36,113 nucleotides of DNA, from contig ONQZ01000042.1 in assembly GCA_900320095.1 (NCBI GenBank), positions 1 to 36,113 on the forward strand, in the 5' to 3' direction. This document shows positions 1-7,750 of this stretch, in pieces. Below the pieces are notes generated by a model. It was not told the DNA's origin. It saw only the letters and a program-made list of their open reading frames with translations, and made no database searches. The stretch's first letter is position 1. Each line of letters starts with the position of its first letter. The DNA comes from an uncultured Lentisphaerota bacterium (GTDB lineage Bacteria > Verrucomicrobiota > Lentisphaeria > Victivallales > UBA1829). The position numbers were made by a program, and so were the translations under genes.

Positions 1-594
1 ACGTCGATTGAAATATTTTTTAAATTCTGACTGAGCCATTGCATAATCCATAAAACTGTTCCACCAAGCTATCTTCTTTCTTTTTGATTCAGACAGAGAG
101 GCATTTTGTCTGGTTGATTTGATCCAATCATTCGCATTCGGAGATTCTAAAACTGTGAATTTAGGAACGTAAGGAGAATCTTCAATTCTATAAATTTCTA
201 TTTGAACCAAAAAGACGCCGATATCAGCATTTGTGTTTTCATTAAGCCACTGTACTGCCGCACGATGTTCATCCCTTGCATTTTCAACAATCCAAATCAA
301 TATTTTGGCTCCTCGCCCAGCTGCATAGGTGATCAATTTACCAAGATGGTCATGATTTGAATCGCCATATTCATTTTCTATGATGACGAGCCGGTCACCC
401 CCATCTTCTTTTGCAAGAATATCGGCGCTGAAATCGCCGACTCCCGCTTCTGTTTCTTCCGCAAGGATATCTAAACCTATTTCTTTGCTTAGGCGTACAA
501 TGTTCTTATCTTCTGCAAGCCATGCAGAGAAATCGGGTTCTTTTTTCCAAAGATTCTTGATAGGGACAATTGTAAATGTTCCAAGTTCTTTCAT
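1..594 (-). CDS. DUF4268 / PD-(D/E)XK nuclease-like protein (partial, 3' end beyond window)
   Basis: The reverse strand is open from the ATG at 592-594 to the window edge (198 codons, no stop). The start has GGAG about 8 nt upstream. The protein contains GDFSADIL near residue 54, IIENEYG near residue 70 and HDHLGKLITYAAG just after. This is the pattern of DUF4268 proteins, whose N-terminal half is a PD-(D/E)XK nuclease-like fold: an Asp, then an E-N-Q-like motif, then the HLGQLLTYA-type segment. Here the usual ENQ reads ENE. The DUF4268 domain proper would be C-terminal and is largely outside the window. The gene is clearly richer in A+T than everything to its right, which suggests recent acquisition. 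Family members are often found with restriction or defence genes, but no such neighbour is visible. The exact substrate is unknown. Confidence 0.8.
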   Translation of the reverse strand, partial: MKELGTFTIVPIKNLWKKEPDFSAWLAEDKNIVRLSKEIGLDILAEETEAGVGDFSADILAKEDGGDRLVIIENEYGDSNHDHLGKLITYAAGRGAKILIWIVENARDEHRAAVQWLNENTNADIGVFLVQIEIYRIEDSPYVPKFTVLESPNANDWIKSTRQNASLSESKRKKIAWWNSFMDYAMAQSEFKKYFNRR

Positions 595-667
595 GAAGAG
601 TCTCCAATTCACGATAGTTAAAGAACAAAAGATGCTACAGAGGAAAACCTCAATATGAAACAGTTGC

Positions 668-1861
668 TCACGCTTTTTCGGCTTTGAGTTCGTCGAGGAA
701 TTCCGCGATACGGTCCATGGCGGTGCGGATGTCCTCCAGCGAGGTCGCGTAGGAACAGCGCACATAACCCTCGCCGCACGCGCCGAAGGCGTTGCCGGGG
801 ACGACCGCGACGCGCTTCGAATGGAGCAGTTTGACGGCGAAATCCTGCGAACTGAGCCCGGTGGAGGTGATGTTCGGGAAGACGTAGAACGCGCCCTGCG
901 GATTGAAGCAGGAAAGCCCCATCTCGTTGAAGCGGGAGACGATCACGTTTCGGCGGCCCTTGTACTCGGCGACCATGCGGTGCATGTCCGGGCGGGCGCT
1001 CTTCAACGCCTCTTCGGCGCCGTACTGGGCGGTCGTGGGGGCGCAGAGCATGGCGTACTGGTGGATCTTCATCATGGCGTCGACGATGCTGTTCGGGCCG
1101 CAGGCGTAGCCGATGCGGAATCCGGTCATGGCGAACGCCTTGGAGAACCCGTGCAGGAAGATGGTGCGTTCGCGCATGCCGGGGAGGGCGGCGACCGTGT
1201 GCATGGGGCGGTCGTCGTAGTGCAGTTCGGAGTAGATGTGGTCTGCGATCACGGCGAGGTCGTACTTGACGGCGATCTTCGCGATGTCGCGCATCTGTTC
1301 GTCCGTGAGGACCGCGCCGGTCGGGTTGCACGGGAAGTTCAGGATGATGGCGCGGGTGCGCGGCGTGACGGCTTTTTCGAGGTCCGCCGGGTCGAGCGCG
1401 AAGAGGTTTTTCTCGTAGGTGCAGACGGGGACGGGCACGCCGTGGGACATGCGGATCTCCGTGCCGTAGGAGACGTAGCACGGTTCGTGGTAGATGATCT
1501 CGTCGCCGGGCGAGGTGATGGCGCGGATGGCGAGGTCGAAGGCTTCGCTGACGCCGACGGTCACGAGACATTCGTTCTCCGGGGCGTAGCGCACGCCGAA
1601 CTCCTCGGCGATGTAGTCGCAGATGGCCTTGCGGAGGGAGAGGAGCCCGAGGTTGGACGTGTAGTGGGTGCGGCCGCGTTCGAGCGAATACACGGTACCC
1701 TCGCAGACGGACCACGGAGACACGAAATCGGGCTCGCCGATGCCCAGCGAGATCACGTCGGACATGGTGTTGACGAGGTCGAAGAAGTAGCGGATGCCGC
1801 TCTTTGGCAGGACGGCGATATGCGGCGCTACGAAATCACGGCACAATCTTGAGTCGCTCAT
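668..1861 (-). CDS. PLP-dependent class I/II aminotransferase
   Basis: A fold-type I aminotransferase of 397 residues, the usual length. Visible motifs are NFPCNPTG (Asn179 contacts the cofactor), ADHIY (Asp207 pairs with the pyridine nitrogen, Tyr210 with the PLP hydroxyl) and HGFSKAFAMTGFRIGY with Schiff-base Lys241. The C-terminal RCSYA carries the carboxylate-binding Arg. It should move an amino group between an amino acid and a 2-oxo acid in the cytoplasm; the substrate (aspartate, alanine or aromatic) cannot be read from sequence. The ATG at 1861 lies inside the upstream regulator gene (26 bp overlap) and has a GGAGGAGG ribosome site there, so translation is probably coupled. Pairing with an Lrp-type regulator suggests control by an amino acid ligand. 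Confidence 0.92.
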   Translation of the reverse strand: MSDSRLCRDFVAPHIAVLPKSGIRYFFDLVNTMSDVISLGIGEPDFVSPWSVCEGTVYSLERGRTHYTSNLGLLSLRKAICDYIAEEFGVRYAPENECLVTVGVSEAFDLAIRAITSPGDEIIYHEPCYVSYGTEIRMSHGVPVPVCTYEKNLFALDPADLEKAVTPRTRAIILNFPCNPTGAVLTDEQMRDIAKIAVKYDLAVIADHIYSELHYDDRPMHTVAALPGMRERTIFLHGFSKAFAMTGFRIGYACGPNSIVDAMMKIHQYAMLCAPTTAQYGAEEALKSARPDMHRMVAEYKGRRNVIVSRFNEMGLSCFNPQGAFYVFPNITSTGLSSQDFAVKLLHSKRVAVVPGNAFGACGEGYVRCSYATSLEDIRTAMDRIAEFLDELKAEKA

Positions 1862-2330
1862 CGCGTTCCTCCTCCAGGAGCATGATCCCGGATTCTTTGT
1901 ATTTCTTCAGCAGAAAATGGGTCGCGGTGGAGAGCACGCCGTCGATGGTGGCGAGCTTGCTGGAGACGAATGATGCGACTTCGTTGAGGTCCGCGCCGCG
2001 CACCTCGAGCATGAGGTCGTAGCCGCCGGACATCAGGTACAGGGCGGTGACCTGCGGGAAGTTGCTCAGGCGGCGTGCGATGCGGTCGAATCCGCCCTCG
2101 CGTTCCGGGCGCACGCGCACCTCGATGATCGCCTTGACGGGCTTATCGTGGAGGTTGTCCTCGTTGACGAGCGCATGGTAGCCGCGGATGACGTTCCGGT
2201 TTTCGAGGTCGGCGATCTCGGCGGCGACTTCCTGTTCGGACGCGCCGAGCTGTTCGGCGAGGTCCGCGGCGGTCGTTTTCGCGTTTTTGACGAGTGCGTT
2301 CAGGATATATTTGCGGTCTTCAAGTTTCAT
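1836..2330 (-). CDS. Lrp/AsnC-family transcriptional regulator
   Basis: A protein of 164 residues with an N-terminal winged helix-turn-helix (about residues 1-50, including TTAADLAEQLGASEQEVAAEI) and a C-terminal RAM/AsnC effector domain (about 65-150, with SGGYDLMLEVRG). I chose the ATG at 2330 rather than the in-frame ATG ten codons upstream, because 2330 has GGAGGA with 7 nt spacing and the protein then starts MKLEDRKYIL, as expected for the fold. It is the first gene of a two-gene unit with the aminotransferase and has a sigma70-like promoter at 2363-2391. Lrp-family proteins bind DNA as dimers or octamers and sense amino acids; local and autogenous control of the aminotransferase is an inference. 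Confidence 0.93.
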   Translation of the reverse strand: MKLEDRKYILNALVKNAKTTAADLAEQLGASEQEVAAEIADLENRNVIRGYHALVNEDNLHDKPVKAIIEVRVRPEREGGFDRIARRLSNFPQVTALYLMSGGYDLMLEVRGADLNEVASFVSSKLATIDGVLSTATHFLLKKYKESGIMLLEEERDERLKIVP

Positions 2331-2362
2331 GGGGGATTCCTCCGGATGATAAGTCAACATTT

Positions 2363-2391
2363 ACTATACATCTTTGAACAGAAAAAAACAA
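2363..2391 (-). promoter_or_regulatory. sigma70-like promoter for the lrp-aminotransferase unit
   Basis: On the minus strand, TTGTTT (2386-2391) and TATAGT (2363-2368) are separated by 17 bp, about 30 bases before the regulator's start codon. The -35 box overlaps the T-tract that follows the upstream hairpin at 2398-2427. Confidence 0.65.
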
Positions 2392-2427
2392 GTAGAACAG
2401 GAGAAAAACTCTACCGGTTTTCTCCTG
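2382..2427 (-). terminator. hairpin between gmhB and the lrp unit, candidate terminator
   Basis: A perfect 10-bp inverted repeat (arms 2398-2407 and 2418-2427, CAGGAGAAAA / TTTTCTCCTG, 10-nt loop) lies just after the gmhB stop. On the minus strand it is followed, after 9 nt, by seven T. The gap to the T-tract is longer than ideal, so termination efficiency is uncertain. Confidence 0.5.
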
Positions 2428-2453
2428 AAACAAAGGGAAATGAGGCGGACAGG

Positions 2454-3026
2454 TTATTTCGCGGAACCGGGATAGCGAGAAAGCAGTTCCTTTGCCGCGG
2501 TCAGCACGTCCCCGACGTCGACCGCCTGCGGGATCTTCTCGATGTTCTGATGCACGCCGTGGCCGGTGCGGACCAGCGCGACGCCGCAGCATCCTGCGTT
2601 GAGCCCCGCCTCCAGGTCGGATTCCTTGTCGCCGATCATGAACGAGTTCGCAAGATCGATGTCGAGGTCTTTCGCGGCGCGCAGGAACAGGCCGGGCTTC
2701 GGCTTGCGGCAGTCGCAGTCGATGGCGTACTCCGGGATGATGCCCTTCTTATGGTGGAAGCAGTAGTACGTCGCGTCGACGTGCGCGCCTTCTGCTTCAA
2801 GGAGCTCGTTCATGCGGGCGTCTACGGCCTTCAGTTCCGCTTCCGTGAAATAGCCTCGGGCGATGCCGGACTGGTTGGACACGACGATGACCAGCCGTCC
2901 GGCGTCGTGCATGGCGCGGACGGCCTCCGCGGCGAACGGGCACAGGCGGACGAGAGCCGGATCGTGGATGTAGTCGGCCTCCTCGATGATGACGCCGTCG
3001 CGGTCGAAAAAGCATGCCTGGCGCAT
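2454..3026 (-). CDS. gmhB: D-glycero-D-manno-heptose 1,7-bisphosphate phosphatase (HAD family)
   Basis: A protein of 190 residues, the usual GmhB length. HAD motifs are FDRDGV (nucleophile Asp8, acid/base Asp10), SNQSG (Ser50) and GDKESD (132-137). The structural zinc loop typical of GmhB is visible as C89-x-H91, then C104-x-C106. The enzyme removes the C7 phosphate from heptose 1,7-bisphosphate in the cytoplasm, a step towards ADP-heptose, the donor for LPS core and for protein O-heptosyltransferases. The ATG has CAGGAG 9 nt upstream and the gene begins 22 nt after the RND pump stop, so it is probably the last gene of that operon, an unusual partner. The related HisB-type histidinol phosphatases are an alternative, but no his gene is nearby. 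Confidence 0.88.
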   Translation of the reverse strand: MRQACFFDRDGVIIEEADYIHDPALVRLCPFAAEAVRAMHDAGRLVIVVSNQSGIARGYFTEAELKAVDARMNELLEAEGAHVDATYYCFHHKKGIIPEYAIDCDCRKPKPGLFLRAAKDLDIDLANSFMIGDKESDLEAGLNAGCCGVALVRTGHGVHQNIEKIPQAVDVGDVLTAAKELLSRYPGSAK

Positions 3027-3048
3027 GGAAGGAAACTCCTGTTACGTG

Positions 3049-6000
3049 TTACGCGGGCTGCGCGCCGGGTGCGGGCGCGGTTCCGGCCGCTTCGGCCTTC
3101 TTCTGCTTCTTGAGCGCCTTCTTCTCGCGGGCGCGCTCGCGCCAGCCTTCCCATCCGGCGTAGAATGCGGGGATGAAGAAGAGGGTGATGAGCGTGGAGC
3201 TGGTGAGTCCGCCGATCACGGCGCGGGCGAGGGGCGCCTGGGATTCGCCGCCTTCGCCGAGGCCCAGCGCGAGCGGGATCAGGCCGAGCACGGTGGTGAG
3301 CGTGGTCATCAGGATCGGGCGCAGACGGCGGCGTCCGGTTTCGCGGACGGCGACCGCCAGCGGGAGCTTGTCGCGGCGGCGCAGGAGGTTGGCCGTGTCG
3401 ACGAGCAGGATGGCGTTGTTCACGACGATGCCCGCGAGCATGACGCATCCGATGAAGGACTGGATATTGAAGGTTGTGTAGGTGAGGAAGAGCATGAGGA
3501 TGACGCCGATGGCCGCGAGGGGAACGGAGAACATGACGATGAGCGGGTCGATCAGGGACTCGAACTGGCACGCCATGACCATGTAGACCAGGACGAGGGC
3601 GAGGGCGAACGCCATGCCGAGCTCGTGGAAGGTCTCCTGCTGGTCCTCGTAGTCGCCGGAGAACGAGATGGTGAAGTCGGCGGGCAGCGGATAGAGCGAC
3701 TTGATCTTTTCCTGCATCTCCTCGACGGCGGACCCGAGGTCGCGGTCGTAGAGGTTGGCGGAGACGGTCAGGTTGCGCTGCTGGTTCTTGCGTTCGATGG
3801 TGACGGGTCCGAGGACCTTTTCGGTCGTGAGGAAGTTGCGGAGCGCCACGTTTTCGCCGTCGCCGTTGCGGACGGTGAGGTCGAGCAGGGAATCGGTGCT
3901 CATGTACTTGGCGTCCTTGACCTTCACGAGGATCTTGTACTCGTAGCCGTTTTCGCGGAAGTAGTTGGCCTGGGTCCCGGCGAGGCCGAGGCGGAGGCAG
4001 TTCGCGATGGTGTTCACGTCGACCTTCATCTTGCCGGCCTTTTCGCGGTCGATGATCACGCGGTTTTCCGGCATGCCGATATCGCGGGAGAGCTTGGCGT
4101 CGGTCACGCCCTCGACGGTGAGGCAGAGCGCCTGCACGCGGCGGGCGAGGTCCTCGGCGGTCTCGAAATCGTATCCGCGGATGTCGATCTGGATGGCGTC
4201 GCCGCCCGCGCCTCGTCCGCCCATGAAGGACTGTGCGGCGCGCACGCGGAAGATCGTGCCGGGGAGCTTGTTAAGCTCTTTGCCGAGCTTTGCGGCGATG
4301 GATTCGATGCCTTCGCTGCGTTCTGTCCTCGGGACGAGCTTCAGGTTGTAGCTGGCCTTGTGTCCGCCGGAAGAGTTCCAGGTGGACGCGCCCGCGGAGG
4401 AGGTCCAGTGCTTGAGGCCGGGGACTTCCGAGCGGATGATCTGCTCGGTGGCGATGACGGTCTCGTTGACGAACTCGGGACCTGTGCCGACGGCGTCCTC
4501 CATGTTGATGCGGAGCTGGCCCTCGTCGGTCTTCGGCATGAGCTCGGTGCCGATGAGCGGGGCGATCACGAAGCAGAAGGACAGGAGGCCGACGCTGAAG
4601 ATGATGGTGATGAGCTTGTGGCGCAAGACGGAGTCGAGGGCATCGGCGTAGTAGTCGGCGAGCGCGTCGAACCCCTTCTTCGAGACGCGGGCGAACCAGG
4701 CGATGAAGCCGGTCTTCTGGGATTCGCTTTCGGTGAGCATCTGGCCGCAGAGCATCGGGACGATGGTGAGCGCGGAGACGAGCGAGCAGAGCAGGGCGAA
4801 CGCGATCACGTACGCGAGCTGCTTGAACATGACACCCGCCATACCCTTCATGAAGACCATGGGCAGGAAGACGGCGACGGTGGTGAGCGTACTGGAGATG
4901 AGTGCGCTGGTGACTTCGCTGGCGCCCTGTCTGGCGGCTTCGGCGCGCGGCATGCCGCCGTCATGCAGTCGCACGGTGTTTTCGAGCACCACGATGGAGT
5001 TGTCCACGAGCATGCCTACGCCGAGCGCGAGACCGCCGAGCGTCATGATGTTCAGCGTGAATCCGCAGAAGTAGATGAGCGCGAAGGTGGCGACGATGGA
5101 GAGCGGGATGCTGATGGCGATGATGAGCGTACTGCGGATGTTGCAGAGGAAGACAAAGAGGATCAGGATGGCGAGGAGGCCGCCGGAGACGGCTGTGTTC
5201 GACACGTTGTTGATCGACCGCTGGATGTATTCGGATTCGTCGGTGACGGGGACGATATTGAAGCTTCCGGCGAGCTCGGTGTTGATCTTTTCGAGTTCGG
5301 CGCGGACTTCCTTCGCCACGCCGACGGTGTTGGAGCCGGACTGCTTGTAGATTTCGATGTAGATGCCGGGCTTGCCGTTGATGCGGACGAAGCGCGTGGC
5401 TTCCTCGTGAGTGTCGACCACTTCGGCGACGTCGCGGACGCAGATCGCGGAGCCGTCGGGCCCGACCGTGAGGAAGAGGTCGCGGATCTCGTCGAGGTTG
5501 CTGAACGTGCCGATGGTGCGGAGGCGGACGTCGAGCGTGCCGGACTTCTGGTTGCCGGCGGGGGTGGTGACGTTCGCGCTGCGGAGCTTGTTGAGGATGT
5601 CGGTGAGCGGGATGCGGAGAAGCTTGGCCTTGTCGACGTCGAGCAGGACGTGGATTTCGCGGTCGTAGCCGCCGCTGACGTTGGCGCTGGCGACGCCCTC
5701 GACGCGTTCGAAACGGTAGACGACGCTGTCTTCGAGGTATTTCTTGGCTTTCGTCAGGTCCATGTCCGTGCTGACGCCCAGACGCATGATCGGCATGGAG
5801 GCGGAGTTGAAGCGGATGAGCATCGGGCGGTCGACGTCGTCCGGGAGCATTTTCAGCGCGCGGTCGATGCGGTCGCGGATGTCGGAGATGGCATTGTCGA
5901 GGTTGGTACCCCATGTGAAACGCACGATGACGGAGCTGGTTTCCTCAGAGCTGATGGAGGTGATCTCCTCGATGCCCGTGACGGCGCTGATCTGGCGTTC

Positions 6001-6201
6001 GATCGGGCGCGTGATAAGTTCCTCAACTTCCTGCGGGGAGGCGTCGTCGTAGAACGTGGTGATGGAGCATGCGGGGAAGTCGATCTCCGGGAACAGGTCA
6101 ACGGGCAGATATTTCAGCGAGATGCCGCCCAGCACCAGGGTGATGCAGGCGAACATCGAGATGAAAATCGGACGCGAGACGGAAAAGTCGGCTAATTTCA
6201 T
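3049..6201 (-). CDS. RND-family efflux pump, inner-membrane transporter subunit
   Basis: A protein of 1050 residues, the usual RND (AcrB/MexB-like) length. It starts MKLADFSVSRPIFISMF, the typical N-terminal membrane helix of hydrophobe/amphiphile RND pumps. Helix 4 carries GVGMLVDNSIVVLEN, with the likely proton-relay Asp at residue 400; related pumps often have two adjacent Asp here, this one has Asp-Asn. Two periplasmic porter/docking halves each follow a first transmembrane helix, and the sequence ends with a short basic Lys/Ala-rich cytoplasmic tail. Its start overlaps the adaptor stop by 4 bp (ATGA), so translation is coupled. No TolC-like outer-membrane gene is in the window. The exported substrate cannot be predicted. 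Confidence 0.95.
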   Translation of the reverse strand: MKLADFSVSRPIFISMFACITLVLGGISLKYLPVDLFPEIDFPACSITTFYDDASPQEVEELITRPIERQISAVTGIEEITSISSEETSSVIVRFTWGTNLDNAISDIRDRIDRALKMLPDDVDRPMLIRFNSASMPIMRLGVSTDMDLTKAKKYLEDSVVYRFERVEGVASANVSGGYDREIHVLLDVDKAKLLRIPLTDILNKLRSANVTTPAGNQKSGTLDVRLRTIGTFSNLDEIRDLFLTVGPDGSAICVRDVAEVVDTHEEATRFVRINGKPGIYIEIYKQSGSNTVGVAKEVRAELEKINTELAGSFNIVPVTDESEYIQRSINNVSNTAVSGGLLAILILFVFLCNIRSTLIIAISIPLSIVATFALIYFCGFTLNIMTLGGLALGVGMLVDNSIVVLENTVRLHDGGMPRAEAARQGASEVTSALISSTLTTVAVFLPMVFMKGMAGVMFKQLAYVIAFALLCSLVSALTIVPMLCGQMLTESESQKTGFIAWFARVSKKGFDALADYYADALDSVLRHKLITIIFSVGLLSFCFVIAPLIGTELMPKTDEGQLRINMEDAVGTGPEFVNETVIATEQIIRSEVPGLKHWTSSAGASTWNSSGGHKASYNLKLVPRTERSEGIESIAAKLGKELNKLPGTIFRVRAAQSFMGGRGAGGDAIQIDIRGYDFETAEDLARRVQALCLTVEGVTDAKLSRDIGMPENRVIIDREKAGKMKVDVNTIANCLRLGLAGTQANYFRENGYEYKILVKVKDAKYMSTDSLLDLTVRNGDGENVALRNFLTTEKVLGPVTIERKNQQRNLTVSANLYDRDLGSAVEEMQEKIKSLYPLPADFTISFSGDYEDQQETFHELGMAFALALVLVYMVMACQFESLIDPLIVMFSVPLAAIGVILMLFLTYTTFNIQSFIGCVMLAGIVVNNAILLVDTANLLRRRDKLPLAVAVRETGRRRLRPILMTTLTTVLGLIPLALGLGEGGESQAPLARAVIGGLTSSTLITLFFIPAFYAGWEGWRERAREKKALKKQKKAEAAGTAPAPGAQPA

Positions 6202-7529
6202 TGCGCTTTGTCTCCGGATTCGGCGGGAACCGCCTGCGGCTGGTCAGCGGCGGGCTTCTGTTCCGGCTGTTTGTCCTTCGCTGCGGCATCGGCGGCGGGT
6301 TTCTGGCTTTCCTTCTTCGCGGCGTCGGCGGCCAGGTTTTCGGCCATGTGCAGACGGCTGAGCTGGGAGACTTCGACGCTCTTGCCGGTTTCGAGCATGT
6401 GGTTGCCGACGGTCACGATCAGGTCATTGGATTTGAACACGGGAGAAAGGATTTCCACGCGGGTGCGGTCCTCGAGGCCGGTTTTGACCGGCACGAACTT
6501 TGCGGTCTGGTCGGTCGGATCGATCAGGAAGACGCCGCGCTGATCGTTGCGGGAAAGGATGGCGTTCGGCGGGATGGTCTGCGTGTCCCTGTGTTCGGAG
6601 AGGATGATGCGCACGCGCACGAACATGCCGGGGCGAAGGCGGTAATCCACGTTCGGGATGGAGAGGATGGCGACCACGGTGCGGGTGCTTTCTGCAAGCT
6701 CGTTGGAGATCATTTCGACGGTGCCTTCGAACTTGACGCCGGGGTAGGCGTCCGTGGTGACCTCGGCCTGCTGTCCTACCTGGAGGAAACGGAAGTCGCG
6801 TTCGATGATCGGGATCCTTGCCTTGATGCGGTCGATCTCAATGATCTTCAGGATGGGCTTGCCGGGGGAGACGAGCGAACCTTCGTCGACGTAACGGTCG
6901 CCGACGTGGCGGATGTCGGACCCGGAGTTCCAGTCGGCGAAGATGCGCGTGTCGTCAAGCTTGACTTTCGCGGCGGCGAGGCGCGCTTCGCAGTTCTGGA
7001 TATTCGCCTCGCTCTGGATGAGGGCGGCTTCCTGAACCTTCATGGCGCTTTCGGCGTTTTCGAACTCGGAATCGCTTGTGGCGTTGCGTTCGTGGAGGAG
7101 CTGGAGGCGTTCGAACTGGGATTTGCGGAGTTTGAGCAGGGCCTTTACTTCGACGTCCTTGGCTTTCGCGACTTCGAGTTCGGCTTCGGCCTGACGGACC
7201 GCCTGTTCGTAATTGGAGTCGTCGAGCTGGGCGATGAGGTCGCCTTTCTTGATCTGGTCGCCGATGTCGAATTTCAGGGAGACGAGTCTGGCGGAGACTT
7301 CCGGGTCGATGTCGAAGGAGCTCCACGCCTGAGTCGTGCCGGAGTAGACGCGTTCGTCAAGCATGGTGACGTGTTCGGCCTTGACCACGTTCACGACGAC
7401 GGCATCCTCGGGACGCTTCTGCGCTTTTCTTTCCTCCTCTTTCACGGACTCCTGATAGCGCTGCCAGGCGAAAACGGCGATAGCCGCGAAACCTGCGATG
7501 AGGGCCAGCAGAACGATTTTTTTACCCAT
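6198..7529 (-). CDS. RND efflux periplasmic adaptor (membrane fusion protein, HlyD/AcrA-like)
   Basis: A protein of 443 residues with one N-terminal hydrophobic segment (about 4-22, likely membrane anchor). It then has a barrel-sandwich/lipoyl half motif (DIGDQIKKGDLIAQLDDSNY), an alpha-helical hairpin (about 115-205, heptad-like) and the C-terminal beta-barrel domain (RLRPGMFVRVRI, then the P-N-A-I-L motif). The last 55 residues or so are a low-complexity Ala/Lys/Pro/Gln tail that the family does not need. It connects the pump at 3049-6201 to an outer-membrane channel. It is the first gene of the operon, with GGAG about 10 nt before the ATG. A near-palindromic candidate operator lies about 45 bp upstream. 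Confidence 0.93.
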   Translation of the reverse strand: MGKKIVLLALIAGFAAIAVFAWQRYQESVKEEERKAQKRPEDAVVVNVVKAEHVTMLDERVYSGTTQAWSSFDIDPEVSARLVSLKFDIGDQIKKGDLIAQLDDSNYEQAVRQAEAELEVAKAKDVEVKALLKLRKSQFERLQLLHERNATSDSEFENAESAMKVQEAALIQSEANIQNCEARLAAAKVKLDDTRIFADWNSGSDIRHVGDRYVDEGSLVSPGKPILKIIEIDRIKARIPIIERDFRFLQVGQQAEVTTDAYPGVKFEGTVEMISNELAESTRTVVAILSIPNVDYRLRPGMFVRVRIILSEHRDTQTIPPNAILSRNDQRGVFLIDPTDQTAKFVPVKTGLEDRTRVEILSPVFKSNDLIVTVGNHMLETGKSVEVSQLSRLHMAENLAADAAKKESQKPAADAAAKDKQPEQKPAADQPQAVPAESGDKAQ

Positions 7530-7571
7530 TTATAGTTTTCTCCAAAAGGTTTGGTTTTATTTTTAATTCGA

Positions 7572-7594
7572 TGTGCGAATTATAAATTAGCACA
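7572..7594. promoter_or_regulatory. near-palindromic candidate operator upstream of the efflux operon
   Basis: A 23-bp imperfect palindrome with arms TGTGC (7572-7576) and GCACA (7590-7594), in which 9 of 11 symmetric positions pair. It contains a TATAAT hexamer on the minus strand (7579-7584), 45 bp before the adaptor start, so a bound repressor could cover the -10 box. No good -35 is present at standard spacing, and no TetR- or MarR-type gene is adjacent. Confidence 0.45.
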
Positions 7595-7673
7595 ACTTTT
7601 GAAAAAATCAAGCCTGTGAGAGAACAATGTTGAATATTATAGAGGAAATTAAAGAAAAAAAACAGAGTGCGCC

Positions 7674-7702
7674 TTGACTTTTCTCCGTCATGGTGCTATT
7701 GT
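7674..7702 (+). promoter_or_regulatory. sigma70-like promoter for the O-heptosyltransferase gene
   Basis: TTGACT (7674-7679), a 17-bp spacer and TATTGT (7697-7702) with an extended -10 (TGC just before). It lies 48 bp upstream of the GTG start and faces away from the efflux operon. Confidence 0.65.
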
Positions 7703-7750
7703 TTTTACGAATCGATAAAAACCCTTTCGACAGACATAAGGAGAAAAATC

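Noticed and set aside
2986..6195. Plus-strand open frame of over 1000 codons antisense to the RND pump
   Set aside because: High third-position GC of the real minus-strand gene leaves the antisense frame open; its translation is Asp/Glu/Gly/Val-rich without any domain, and the minus-strand product is a full RND pump.
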